Positions 52,633 to 59,334 of a DNA stretch of 64,000 bases are shown in pieces. Under the pieces are notes generated by a model that saw nothing but the letters and a program-made list of their open reading frames with translations, searched no databases and was not told the DNA's origin. The position numbers and the translations under genes are program-made. Location of the stretch: positions 1-64,000 of the IMG/VR virus record IMGVR_UViG_3300028837_002886; one strand, given 5' to 3'. This DNA is from a virus. How positions within the stretch are numbered: position 1 is the first letter of the stretch; each line of letters opens with the position of its first letter.

Positions 52633-54210
52633 CTAAATTATATCAAATGCAGCCTTAACTAGAGCTTGTGTATATACGCTCTTTGGTTTCTCAAGGACCT
52701 CTCCAGCCTTGCCCTCCTCCATAACTACACCATCTTTAATAACGATAATCAAATGACTCATCGCCTTTACAACGCGAAGATCGTGACTTATAAATAAATA
52801 TGCCAGTTTATAGGTGCGCTGCAACTCTAATAAGAGATCTATCAGCTGATTTTGAATTGATCGATCCAAAGCTGATGTAGGCTCATCTAGAATTAAAAGT
52901 TTGGGTTTTAACACTAGCGCTCTAGCTATACATATGCGTTGTCTTTGACCTCCACTAAACTCGTGTGGATATCTATTTCGGATGTCTGGCTCCAAGCCTA
53001 CTTTGATTAAAGTTTGCCATACCATATCATTCCAACAACCCTTAATGTTGTGAGCGGATAATCCTTCTTCTATAATTTGGCCTACAGTTAAACGAGGGTT
53101 AAGGCTTGCGAAAGGATCTTGAAACACAATTTGAATTTCTTGTCTGTAAGGTCTCATTTCTCCACTTAGAAGATTGTTTAATTCTACGCCTTGAAACTTG
53201 ATCTGGCCTTTACTAGAAATCAATCTCAAAACCGCTAACCCAAACGAGGTTTTGCCCGATCCGCTTTCTCCAACCAAACCGACCGTCTCTCCCTCTTTGA
53301 TTTTAATCGTGATTCCATCAACAGCTTTCACATATCCTTTTACTTTCCTGAACATGCCTTTATATATAGGATAATGTACTTTAAGATCGTTGGTTTCTAA
53401 AACTAGTTTTTTCTTGGTAGTTTCTATAGGCTTTTGCTTTGGAATAGACGCAAGCAAATACTTTGTATATGAGTGTTGAGGATGTTTAAAAATACTAAGA
53501 TTATCCCCGCTTTCTACAATCTCCCCATCTTTCATTACGCCAATACGGTCAGCCATTTTTTCTACTATATAAAGATCGTGCGTGATTAACAACATTGACA
53601 TATGTAACTTGTCGCGAAGCTCTCTTATGAGCTTCAATATCTCTCGCTGTATCGTGACATCCAGAGCGGTTGTGGGTTCGTCTGCTATTAATAAATCTGG
53701 CTTGTTTGCGAGAGCTAAGGCTATCATAACTCGCTGTCTCTGACCGCCAGACAACTGGTGCGGAAATGAACTCAAGCGCTGCTCGGCATGATCTAGCTGA
53801 ACCTGATCCAACAACTCGATCGTTCTTGCCCTTCTTTCGCCCCCTGTTACATCTTGATGAAGATCGATAATCTCACCGATTTGCTTCTCGATTGTATGGA
53901 GAGGATTAAGCGATGTCATAGGCTCTTGGAATATTATAGAAACATCATTTCCTCTAATCTTTCTCAATCTCTCCTCGGAACATTCAAAAACATTGTTGTT
54001 CTTTAATATTATTGAGCCATCGTATCTCGTATAAGCAGGTAACAGTTGCATAATCGCATGAGCGGTGGCCGACTTACCTGCTCCACTTTCCCCTACGAGA
54101 GCAAAAGTTTCTCCTTTTTTAATGTCAAAAGAGACACCTCGGACAGCATCAATGCGCTGTTGAGGCATCTCAAACTTTACAAATAGATTCTTTATAGTGA
54201 GTAAGCTCAT
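52633..54210 (-). CDS. yejF: Double-domain ABC ATPase of a peptide transporter, YejF homologue
   Basis: 525 residues, the length of YejF. Two complete ATPase domains in tandem: first Walker A GESGAGKSATA (40-50), signature LSGGQRQRV and Walker B LLIADEPTTALD; second Walker A VGESGSGKTS, signature FSGGQRQRI and Walker B LLILDEPTSALD. Each half has the oligopeptide-type C-terminal extension. All catalytic residues look intact. It powers the YejB/YejE pore. It precedes the 116-residue gene and yejB in the transcript. Confidence 0.96.
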   Translation of the reverse strand: MSLLTIKNLFVKFEMPQQRIDAVRGVSFDIKKGETFALVGESGAGKSATAHAIMQLLPAYTRYDGSIILKNNNVFECSEERLRKIRGNDVSIIFQEPMTSLNPLHTIEKQIGEIIDLHQDVTGGERRARTIELLDQVQLDHAEQRLSSFPHQLSGGQRQRVMIALALANKPDLLIADEPTTALDVTIQREILKLIRELRDKLHMSMLLITHDLYIVEKMADRIGVMKDGEIVESGDNLSIFKHPQHSYTKYLLASIPKQKPIETTKKKLVLETNDLKVHYPIYKGMFRKVKGYVKAVDGITIKIKEGETVGLVGESGSGKTSFGLAVLRLISSKGQIKFQGVELNNLLSGEMRPYRQEIQIVFQDPFASLNPRLTVGQIIEEGLSAHNIKGCWNDMVWQTLIKVGLEPDIRNRYPHEFSGGQRQRICIARALVLKPKLLILDEPTSALDRSIQNQLIDLLLELQRTYKLAYLFISHDLRVVKAMSHLIIVIKDGVVMEEGKAGEVLEKPKSVYTQALVKAAFDII

Positions 54211-54235
54211 AATAACCTTGAGGGGTCAGTTACAT

Positions 54236-55324
54236 TTACCAGCGCTTTTTAAGTGTATGCGTGAGAACCTCGCACCCGCCCTTTGTTACAAGAATGTCAT
54301 CCTCAAGACGAACCCCATAATCACCAGGTAAATAGATACCTGGTTCTACTGTTAAAACCATGTTTTCTTCAAACACGTCAGGATATTGGCTGTCATGAAT
54401 GTCAAGCCCAATACCATGCCCAAGTCCATGAATCCAGCTGTTCTTATATCTCCCATATCCAGTTGTTATTTTCTTCGCCTCTTTTATTACATCTTCCGAC
54501 TTAATCCCAGGTTTAATCATGCTAATGGCAAGCAGCTGCGCTTCAAGAACTTTATTGTACATATGTTTTTTCCATCGATCTGGAGTTCCCATAAAATATA
54601 CCTGAGTAATATCAGACTTGTAGCCCTCGACCTCAGCACCAAAATCAATGAGTACTACATCATCTTTCATTAGGGTGGTGGTTCCAGAAGAGTGGTGAGG
54701 TACACTGGTATTCTTTTCAAAGGCCACGATGGTAGAGAACGCAGGATCATCTGAACCCATCTTCTTCATATGATACTCCACCTCGGCCGCTAAATCCATC
54801 TCGCTCATTCCCTCATGTAAAAATGTAGGTAATATTACAGTTAGTCTACTAACTATTTCGCATGCGCGTTTTATTTTATCTATCTCATCCGGAGATTTGA
54901 TACTTCTGCGCTTTGCAAAAAGATCCGTTACATCGAAAATTGAGTTACGAGCTACAAAGATTTCCTCTATTGTACGATAAGAGCTGTGTAAAAGAGAGCC
55001 AAAGCAAAGTCCTATCTTATAGAACTTTGGGAGGATTTTCTTAAGCATTTCATCTCGCTCTTGTATTTTACTCCAAACTACAAATTCGTCATAGCTTGCC
55101 TGGCGTCGATTTAGCTCTTGATCTCGACTTGGTGAAAATAATGTAATCTTCCCGCTTTTCTCCAGGAGTACTGCAGCCCCCTCGCTTTTGGAGGAAGTAA
55201 AGCCCGTTACATACGTGAGATTCTTATCTACAATCATATCGCTCCAGAGAAATATTGCGTCACAGTTGCCTGGCATTCCGTCTATGATATTCTTAATCCT
55301 CGGTTTACACTCGTCTTTAATCAC
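54236..55324 (-). CDS. M24 metallopeptidase, Xaa-Pro aminopeptidase/dipeptidase type
   Basis: 362 residues starting at GTG 55324 with AAGGA eight bases upstream. All five metal ligands of the pita-bread fold are present: D227 (VLIDFGAE), D238 (YKSDITQVY), H303 (GLGHGIGLD), E327 (TVEPGIY) and E341 (RLEDD); the catalytic His area VPHHSSG is at 209-214. It should cut the bond before proline in short peptides. The N-terminal creatinase-like domain is complete. There is no signal peptide, so it is cytosolic. Located 26 bases upstream of yejF, it fits breakdown of the peptides imported by the transporter. Confidence 0.93.
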   Translation of the reverse strand: MIKDECKPRIKNIIDGMPGNCDAIFLWSDMIVDKNLTYVTGFTSSKSEGAAVLLEKSGKITLFSPSRDQELNRRQASYDEFVVWSKIQERDEMLKKILPKFYKIGLCFGSLLHSSYRTIEEIFVARNSIFDVTDLFAKRRSIKSPDEIDKIKRACEIVSRLTVILPTFLHEGMSEMDLAAEVEYHMKKMGSDDPAFSTIVAFEKNTSVPHHSSGTTTLMKDDVVLIDFGAEVEGYKSDITQVYFMGTPDRWKKHMYNKVLEAQLLAISMIKPGIKSEDVIKEAKKITTGYGRYKNSWIHGLGHGIGLDIHDSQYPDVFEENMVLTVEPGIYLPGDYGVRLEDDILVTKGGCEVLTHTLKKRW

Positions 55325-55336
55325 ATGCCGATCCTT

Positions 55337-56359
55337 TTAAACAGATTTTACTTGCTCATCAAGATAACTAAATACGTTTTCGGACTTTACAACATGATGA
55401 TTTATTTCAATCTTGTCCAAATCGTGTGCTGTTATAAAATCAAATATGAAGTCCTTTTGTCTGTTGGAAAAGTCGCCATCTAAATTATACATTCTAAAGG
55501 ATGAAATCTTAACCCAGTTCTGTCGTTCTAAATCGTTCTCCTGTGTGACGTTTTCCACAATTCCCTCTTCTGCTAATGCTTCCATAAGAACAATGTGTCC
55601 CATATAAGGACAAGGATAAAAATCTCCATCGGGGCTAAGCCATCCAGAAGAAGAATCTTTCGGTTTTCCCTTTGTTGCTCCAAGGCTATCTATTTTTGTT
55701 TCATTTTCGATAAACTCATCTGTCGTCCTGGGGCCGGCCGCTATGCTCTCGTTAAGCTTTCTTATTGATGCATCAAAAAGCGTTTTTGCGTTTTGAGCAT
55801 CTAGATCGTCTTTTATATAACTCGCATCTTTGCTGAACTCGGCATTTCTTAACGCCTCTTCGACTTTGTTTTCAAAATCCGTAATGGATCTGTTTGATAT
55901 GTTATAAAGAAACATTAAATTTCTCAAATATTCAAATGTTTTTTTCTCCATACTCAAGGCGGCGTTTTTGGCTTCTGTTTGTGTATCAAGTATTCCAACT
56001 CCCCGACCAAGACCAAGATATTTAATCATGTTGTTTCTAAGGGTGAGATCATATTTAAGTTTATCGGTCCTTAGCTCGATATATTTCTTTTCGAACCAGT
56101 CCATCATCTCATCAGTAGTGATTCCCTTGTAATTGTCGGTTTCTGAATAAAGATTTGGATCGTTGCGAGTATCTCCACCTAGTTTCATGCGGCCTTCGAA
56201 CAAACTAATAGCTTGTTCTTCATTCATTCCCAGACCCTCTTTTGCTGTTTTAAAAGCATGTATACAACTTCTTTCTTCCCAGAGATCCCTCATAATTTTA
56301 GTCAGGTGTTCTCCGGTTGTCCAGAATGTTAAGCTTTGATCCTTCATTTGTTTATCCAT
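55337..56359 (-). CDS. Hypothetical 340-aa protein upstream of the peptidase
   Basis: 340 residues. The N-terminal two-thirds is helical and charged. The last 100 residues contain a distinct block, SSGWLSPDGDFYPCPYMGHI, then LERQNWVKISSF and NRQKDFIFDFITAHD, which I have seen as a C-terminal module in phage orphan proteins but cannot name. Cys and His in that block could bind metal. Overlaps the WGR gene in a TAATG junction and precedes the peptidase by 12 bases, so it is in the same operon as the transporter. Confidence 0.65.
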   Translation of the reverse strand: MDKQMKDQSLTFWTTGEHLTKIMRDLWEERSCIHAFKTAKEGLGMNEEQAISLFEGRMKLGGDTRNDPNLYSETDNYKGITTDEMMDWFEKKYIELRTDKLKYDLTLRNNMIKYLGLGRGVGILDTQTEAKNAALSMEKKTFEYLRNLMFLYNISNRSITDFENKVEEALRNAEFSKDASYIKDDLDAQNAKTLFDASIRKLNESIAAGPRTTDEFIENETKIDSLGATKGKPKDSSSGWLSPDGDFYPCPYMGHIVLMEALAEEGIVENVTQENDLERQNWVKISSFRMYNLDGDFSNRQKDFIFDFITAHDLDKIEINHHVVKSENVFSYLDEQVKSV

Positions 56360-56631
56360 TAGATACTGAGCTCCTCGTAATCCTTAGTGTACAGTTTTTC
56401 GTTTATTTTTTCAATGGCATAATGTTTTGCGTCCCAAGAATCATGAAAATCTTTGACCTTAACCTGGAGTTTTTTATTCAGCTCTATACGCCCCCACTTG
56501 GTGATCACCTGATTGCCTTTTACCGAAACCATCCAAACCTTGTAATGGTTGTCGCTGGTACAGAAAAAAACTCTTTCATCACACTCTTTTGTGAGCATAT
56601 ATCTCGCGAGCTCAGAGTTTTTAAGTTCCAC
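56359..56631 (-). CDS. WGR-domain-like small protein
   Basis: 90 residues. Residues 30-88 have the WGR pattern: KVWMVSVKGNQVITKWGRIE, then LQVKVKDFHDSWDAKHYAIE, as in PARP and MolR proteins where the domain contacts DNA ends or protein. WGR itself is at 46-48. The start MELKNSELARYMLTKECDER belongs to the AK/AR-x-LLL start shared by neighbouring small proteins. Being single-domain, it may be a DNA-binding or adaptor protein. Overlaps the upstream Cys-rich gene by 11 bases. Confidence 0.8.
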   Translation of the reverse strand: MELKNSELARYMLTKECDERVFFCTSDNHYKVWMVSVKGNQVITKWGRIELNKKLQVKVKDFHDSWDAKHYAIEKINEKLYTKDYEELSI

Positions 56632-56860
56632 TCAACTCCTCCCTCAAAGCTTTTAACTCTTTATAGTGTTCGCATGTTCTAGTCGTTGGCACATCAGACA
56701 CACGTCTCTCGAGTGTTCTCTTTCGATCTGGTTCCCGGTATTCTGGAACGCACCAAACAGGGTAGCCGGAATCCATAATACTCCCCCGAGTTCGCCATCC
56801 ACACGTCTCACAGTTTTTAAGTAAAAGCCCCTTGGCTATTTCTGCTTTGGCTGAAACCAT
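56621..56860 (-). CDS. Four-cysteine AK-x-LLL protein
   Basis: 79 residues from the ATG at 56860 (MVSAKAEIAKGLLLKN), which has GGGA at the right distance; an ATG two codons upstream is the alternative. Layout AKGLLLKN, CETC, then VWC and a final TC, matching the relatives at 46.9-47.9 kb. Basic and charged between cysteines. The gene overlaps its neighbours on both sides. Function unknown. Confidence 0.72.
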   Translation of the reverse strand: MVSAKAEIAKGLLLKNCETCGWRTRGSIMDSGYPVWCVPEYREPDRKRTLERRVSDVPTTRTCEHYKELKALREELSGT

Positions 56861-57084
56861 TCGCATTTCCCATCGTGGTTCAGGATTTCATCACAAGTCC
56901 CGGCATGTTCCAACTTCAAACGTTTGTATTTCTTTTTCCGCAATATTCTTTTTCTGCCAGGAAGCTTGCAAAAAGAAAATCCGTAATCCAATCCCATGGT
57001 GAAAATATAATGCCGGCATCCTTCGCATGAGTGAATATCTCTTCCCAACAGAAGATTTTTGGCTTCTGCCGACTTATAATCCAT
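56836..57084 (-). CDS. Four-cysteine AK-x-LLL protein
   Basis: 82 residues starting MDYKSAEAKNLLLGRD. Layout CEGC, then FSFC, then TC and KC, with a very basic linker (KRILRKKKYKRLKL). Nucleic-acid contact is plausible from the charge. A variant of the AAAGCATATATA motif (GAAGCATAGATATATACA) lies directly before its ATG. Function unknown. Confidence 0.72.
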   Translation of the reverse strand: MDYKSAEAKNLLLGRDIHSCEGCRHYIFTMGLDYGFSFCKLPGRKRILRKKKYKRLKLEHAGTCDEILNHDGKCEWFQPKQK

Positions 57085-57093
57085 TGTATATAT

Positions 57094-57279
57094 CTATGCT
57101 TCAGGGTAATCAGAGCCCATATTCATGAGTTCAGAAGGTCTTATGGCGCCCGCGACATAAAGCAAATGAGCCAAGTCTTTAGACAGACAGTCTTTACAGT
57201 TATTTGGGTAACAGTTACAGAAAGCCTTGCAGCCACTATCTACCAACATTGGTTTGTGTAGTATATAAGGATTATTCAT
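57094..57279 (-). CDS. Small Cys-rich protein
   Basis: 61 residues starting MNNPYILHKPMLVDSG. Five cysteines between 17 and 31 (CKAFCNCYPNNCKDC) suggest metal binding; it lacks the AK-x-LLL start, so it is a separate small Cys protein. Start overlaps the upstream gene by 8 bases. Function unknown. Confidence 0.65.
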   Translation of the reverse strand: MNNPYILHKPMLVDSGCKAFCNCYPNNCKDCLSKDLAHLLYVAGAIRPSELMNMGSDYPEA

Positions 57280-57613
57280 TGGAACTCCCTAGAAGTGATT
57301 TTGCTGTGTTTCTTTTTTCGATTTGTTTTTCGTTGGCTATGTCAGCAAGCTGTTTAGAGTATTTCACTATAAGATTACGACCTTTTTCAATATGCTCGCT
57401 GGTGAGATGTCGGCCATTTTTGAGCCATTCTGCATAATAACTGCCGCGCTTGGCATCAAAAGCACTAAAACCGACCCCATTGCTATATAGAGTGGATTCA
57501 GCAACTTGCTCGGAAACTGCTTGTTTGCCGTAAATGGCCAGTATTCCTCTTTCAACAGCCTTGTCTGATTTTGATAGTAACTCTTTGATTTCTTCTTTGG
57601 TATAAGTTTTCAT
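57272..57613 (-). CDS. Phage conserved hypothetical (MKTYTKEEIKELL type)
   Basis: 113 residues: MKTYTKEEIKELLSKSDKAV, then NGVGFSAFDAKRGSYYAEWL and GRHLTSEHIEKGRNLIVKYS. I recognise this as a small family that recurs across unrelated phages (often beginning MKTFTKEEIKELL), with no known function. It begins six bases after a strong promoter (see 57620-57648), so its mRNA is probably leaderless or nearly so, like cca. Confidence 0.78.
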   Translation of the reverse strand: MKTYTKEEIKELLSKSDKAVERGILAIYGKQAVSEQVAESTLYSNGVGFSAFDAKRGSYYAEWLKNGRHLTSEHIEKGRNLIVKYSKQLADIANEKQIEKRNTAKSLLGSSNE

Positions 57614-57619
57614 GATATA

Positions 57620-57648
57620 AGTATATCACAGTTAGGGAGGTTTGTAAA
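57620..57648 (-). promoter_or_regulatory. Sigma70-type promoter (TTTACA-N17-TATACT)
   Basis: Minus strand: TTTACA (57648-57643), 17 bases, TATACT (57625-57620), then six bases to the ATG of the 57272 gene. Same hexamer, spacing and near-zero leader as the cca promoter. Confidence 0.8.
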
Positions 57649-57675
57649 GTTAAAAAACGGTGTGACTTTCATTTG

Positions 57676-57875
57676 TCAGAACGTAAAGCCATAGAAGTGC
57701 TTCGTTCTTCGTGTGGCCTCTTCGAGTGCCTCCTTGTGAGTCATACCGTGTTTTGATTCCAAATGAGTCGTGGTTCTGTGTATCATGCCATCAAACTCGC
57801 ATATGACGAGTCTATTTTTTCGCCTTTAAGAAGCTGCTTGGCATAATCCCGTCGGAGTTTCTTGTTGCCGCTCAC
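57676..57875 (-). CDS. Small AK-x-LL protein, apparent frameshift in an A6 run (57820-57815)
   Basis: A GTG at 57875 overlaps the stop of the 57872 gene (GTGA) and starts MSGNKKLRRDYAKQLLKGEK. As sequenced the frame stops after 30 residues (57783). One more A in the A6 run at 57820-57815 would continue it as NRLVICEFDGMIHRTTTHLE, SKHGMTHKEALEEATRR and a TGA at 57676, giving 66 residues. The corrected product looks more protein-like than the truncated one. An alternative is a separate 36-residue gene starting at the ATG within it. Function unknown. Confidence 0.55.
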
Positions 57876-58066
57876 TCGTACCATTTATCTATCTCATCGA
57901 ACCAGTATGAGACTTCAGGTTCGTTAATATATTCCAGAAGCAGTTTGTCGGCTTTTACGTGATCTTCAACAACATGGCTGCTGTTGATTGCCACGTCTTT
58001 TAATTCAGCTATCAATCTCTTTATTCGATCGGTCAGAAGATATTTCGCGAACTGGGGCTTTGTCAT
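57872..58066 (-). CDS. Small AK-x-LL protein without cysteines
   Basis: 64 residues starting MTKPQFAKYLLTDRIKRL, with AGGTGG before the ATG. Helical throughout, ending in aromatic/acidic residues (WFDEIDKWYE). Only the N-terminal AK-x-LL element is shared with its neighbours. Function unknown. Confidence 0.68.
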   Translation of the reverse strand: MTKPQFAKYLLTDRIKRLIAELKDVAINSSHVVEDHVKADKLLLEYINEPEVSYWFDEIDKWYE

Positions 58067-58187
58067 TTCTCAGCCACCTTTCTATAAAAGTTCCCATTGA
58101 GACTTTTTTTTCTTCTAAAAGAAGACGCTTGGCTACCTCTTTTCTGTACCAAACATCAAAGTCGTCGAAGTTTCTGATCTTGTTCAA
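58005..58187 (-). CDS. Small AK-x-LLL protein, TTG start
   Basis: 60 residues starting at TTG 58187 (MNKIRNFDDFDVWYRKEV), then AKRLLLEEKK. No ATG is available for this frame and the ribosome site is weak (AAAAGG ten bases upstream), so the start is uncertain; the gene overlaps both neighbours. The frame is kept because the AK-x-LLL motif is preserved. Function unknown. Confidence 0.5.
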   Translation of the reverse strand: MNKIRNFDDFDVWYRKEVAKRLLLEEKKVSMGTFIERWLRNDKAPVREISSDRSNKEIDS

Positions 58188-58332
58188 TTTTAGTATGCCT
58201 TTTCTCTTCGTCTATTTTGACACGCATCTGCCAGGCATCTCCAATAAGCCTAAAAAGGTACTTTGTTTTTAATGGCTTCTTGAGAAAAGCCTTGGCCCAT
58301 ACTGCTTTGCTTTTACGACTGAGTTCTTTCAT
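58156..58332 (-). CDS. Small basic protein (58 aa) with AKAFLKKP motif
   Basis: Starts MKELSRKSKAVWAKAFLKKP, overlapping the end of the Nudix gene by 20 bases, and runs to a TGA at 58156. Strongly basic, helical. The AKAFLKKP segment is a variant of the AK-x-LLL start in neighbouring genes. It fills an otherwise empty gap. Function unknown. Confidence 0.58.
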   Translation of the reverse strand: MKELSRKSKAVWAKAFLKKPLKTKYLFRLIGDAWQMRVKIDEEKRHTKIEQDQKLRRL

Positions 58333-58753
58333 ATATTTTTTCTATCTCAATTTTGGCTTTTTTTAACAGCGGCTTTTGATACGTATAAGCCATTTCTACA
58401 GCTTGATCCACCGGGTAGAACTTGGAAACATCAACCTCGCTCTTATCATATCCAACAGTGTGCTTTTTGTCATCTATCTGACCGGCCTTTACTTTGGCGA
58501 GATATGCATGAACTCGCTTTTTCTTGCCATAGTGCCTGTCAACGTGCCCGAGATATTTGATGATCTCGGGGGTGATGCCAGTTTCTTCCTTGGTTTCTCT
58601 TATGGCGGTTTGTTCTAACTTTTCGCCGCGGTCAATATTGCCTTTAGGAAATCCGAATCGTTTTATCTTCCAGTTGCCCGCTCCATGTACCATGAGAATG
58701 TGCGGAACTCCATCATAATCCTGTACAACAATACAGCCAGATGATTCTTCCAT
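58313..58753 (-). CDS. Nudix hydrolase
   Basis: 146 residues. The complete Nudix box GX5EX7REUXEEXGU is visible at 38-60: GNIDRGEKLEQ, then TAIRETKEETGI. The fold and length fit the MutT/ADP-ribose/Ap4A-type hydrolases. Tyr and Lys in HYGKKKRVHAYLAKV suggest a negatively charged nucleotide substrate, but the specific substrate cannot be told. Phage Nudix enzymes may clear alarmones or NADH caps; here it is followed by the AK-x-LLL cluster. Confidence 0.92.
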   Translation of the reverse strand: MEESSGCIVVQDYDGVPHILMVHGAGNWKIKRFGFPKGNIDRGEKLEQTAIRETKEETGITPEIIKYLGHVDRHYGKKKRVHAYLAKVKAGQIDDKKHTVGYDKSEVDVSKFYPVDQAVEMAYTYQKPLLKKAKIEIEKIYERTQS

Positions 58754-58764
58754 TAGTGTTATCC

Positions 58765-58977
58765 TTAGTAATCTATGTCTTCAATGGCGCCGAATATTCC
58801 CATGATTCTCAACACGACGAATAAAACGAAGACGAGAAACACCATGGGTATCAGCATAATAAATCCAAATGAGCACCTCGCGGTTGTTTTTATACCTTTA
58901 CGAATCGGCCTGGGTTTTACCCAGTTCGGATTTTTCAAAAGGTTCTTCGCTACGAATACTTTTCTATTTCTTCTCAC
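58765..58977 (-). CDS. Small membrane protein with AK-x-LL start
   Basis: 70 residues starting at GTG 58977 (MRRNRKVFVAKNLLKNPN), overlapping the upstream TGA (GTGA). A basic cytoplasmic part precedes one transmembrane helix (FIMLIPMVFLVFVLFVVLRI). Its first 11 codons lie inside the 90-bp direct repeat, and a truncated second copy of its start exists after the VWA gene (59277-59218). Function unknown. Confidence 0.68.
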   Translation of the reverse strand: MRRNRKVFVAKNLLKNPNWVKPRPIRKGIKTTARCSFGFIMLIPMVFLVFVLFVVLRIMGIFGAIEDIDY

Positions 58978-59034
58978 TTGTCTTTCTTTATATGAACCGC
59001 GAGTCCTTTGTTTCTGGGTGCATCTTCTACATCC
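58945..59034. repeat. 90-bp direct repeat, copy A
   Basis: Matches 59245-59334 with three differences, at an offset of exactly 300 bp. Copy A covers the 3' end of the 58974 gene and the 5' end of the 58765 gene; copy B covers the 3' end of the VWA gene and the broken start of the same small gene. Confidence 0.95.
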
Positions 59035-59231
59035 TTTACTATCCGCTCAAGTTCGGTTACAAATTCCTCATAATGAAACATCTGTAAACTTCTATCTCCT
59101 TCTGCATCTTGAATTTTCCATTTCAATTCGGCTATCTTTTCTGCTATCCATGTATCCACCTCATCGGCTATATACATATCCGTATATGGATTCCCAATTC
59201 CCAAAATTATCTTTGCATTATACCGCTTCAT
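58974..59231 (-). CDS. Small protein with a C-terminal tail shared with the VWA protein
   Basis: 85 residues starting MKRYNAKIILGIGNPYTDMY, with GGGGAG before the ATG. Helical middle (WIAEKIAELKWKIQDAEGD), then ELERIVKDV and the tail EDAPRNKGLAVHIKKDK, nearly identical to the end of the VWA protein upstream. The tail is encoded by the 90-bp repeat, so either this gene or the VWA gene acquired it by recombination. N-terminal AK-x-IL recalls the local AK-x-LLL motif. Function unknown. Confidence 0.7.
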   Translation of the reverse strand: MKRYNAKIILGIGNPYTDMYIADEVDTWIAEKIAELKWKIQDAEGDRSLQMFHYEEFVTELERIVKDVEDAPRNKGLAVHIKKDK

Positions 59232-59277
59232 CCTCTCCCCCCAACTTCGCTACGAATACTTTTCTATTTCTTCTCAC
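59218..59277 (-). pseudogene. Truncated duplicate of the 58765 gene start
   Basis: A GTG overlapping the VWA stop starts MRRNRKVFVAK, identical to the 58765 gene, then diverges into LGGEDEAV and a stop. It is the broken end of a gene whose intact copy lies 300 bp downstream, created by the duplication around the 85-residue gene. Confidence 0.75.
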
Positions 59278-59334
59278 TTGTCTTTCTTTATATGAACCGT
59301 GAGCCCTTTGTTTCTGGGTGCATCTTCTCCATCC
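59245..59334. repeat. 90-bp direct repeat, copy B
   Basis: Second copy of the repeat at 58945-59034. It encodes the VWA C-terminal tail EDAPRNKGLTVHIKKDK and the first 11 codons of a small gene. Confidence 0.95.

Noticed and set aside
48868-55324. The yej/peptidase region as a bacterial contaminant or chimeric assembly
   Set aside because: The genes are interleaved and overlap (ATGA, TGATG) with small genes typical of the rest of this genome, share the coding direction and have no sharp border. A read-level check is still worth doing.
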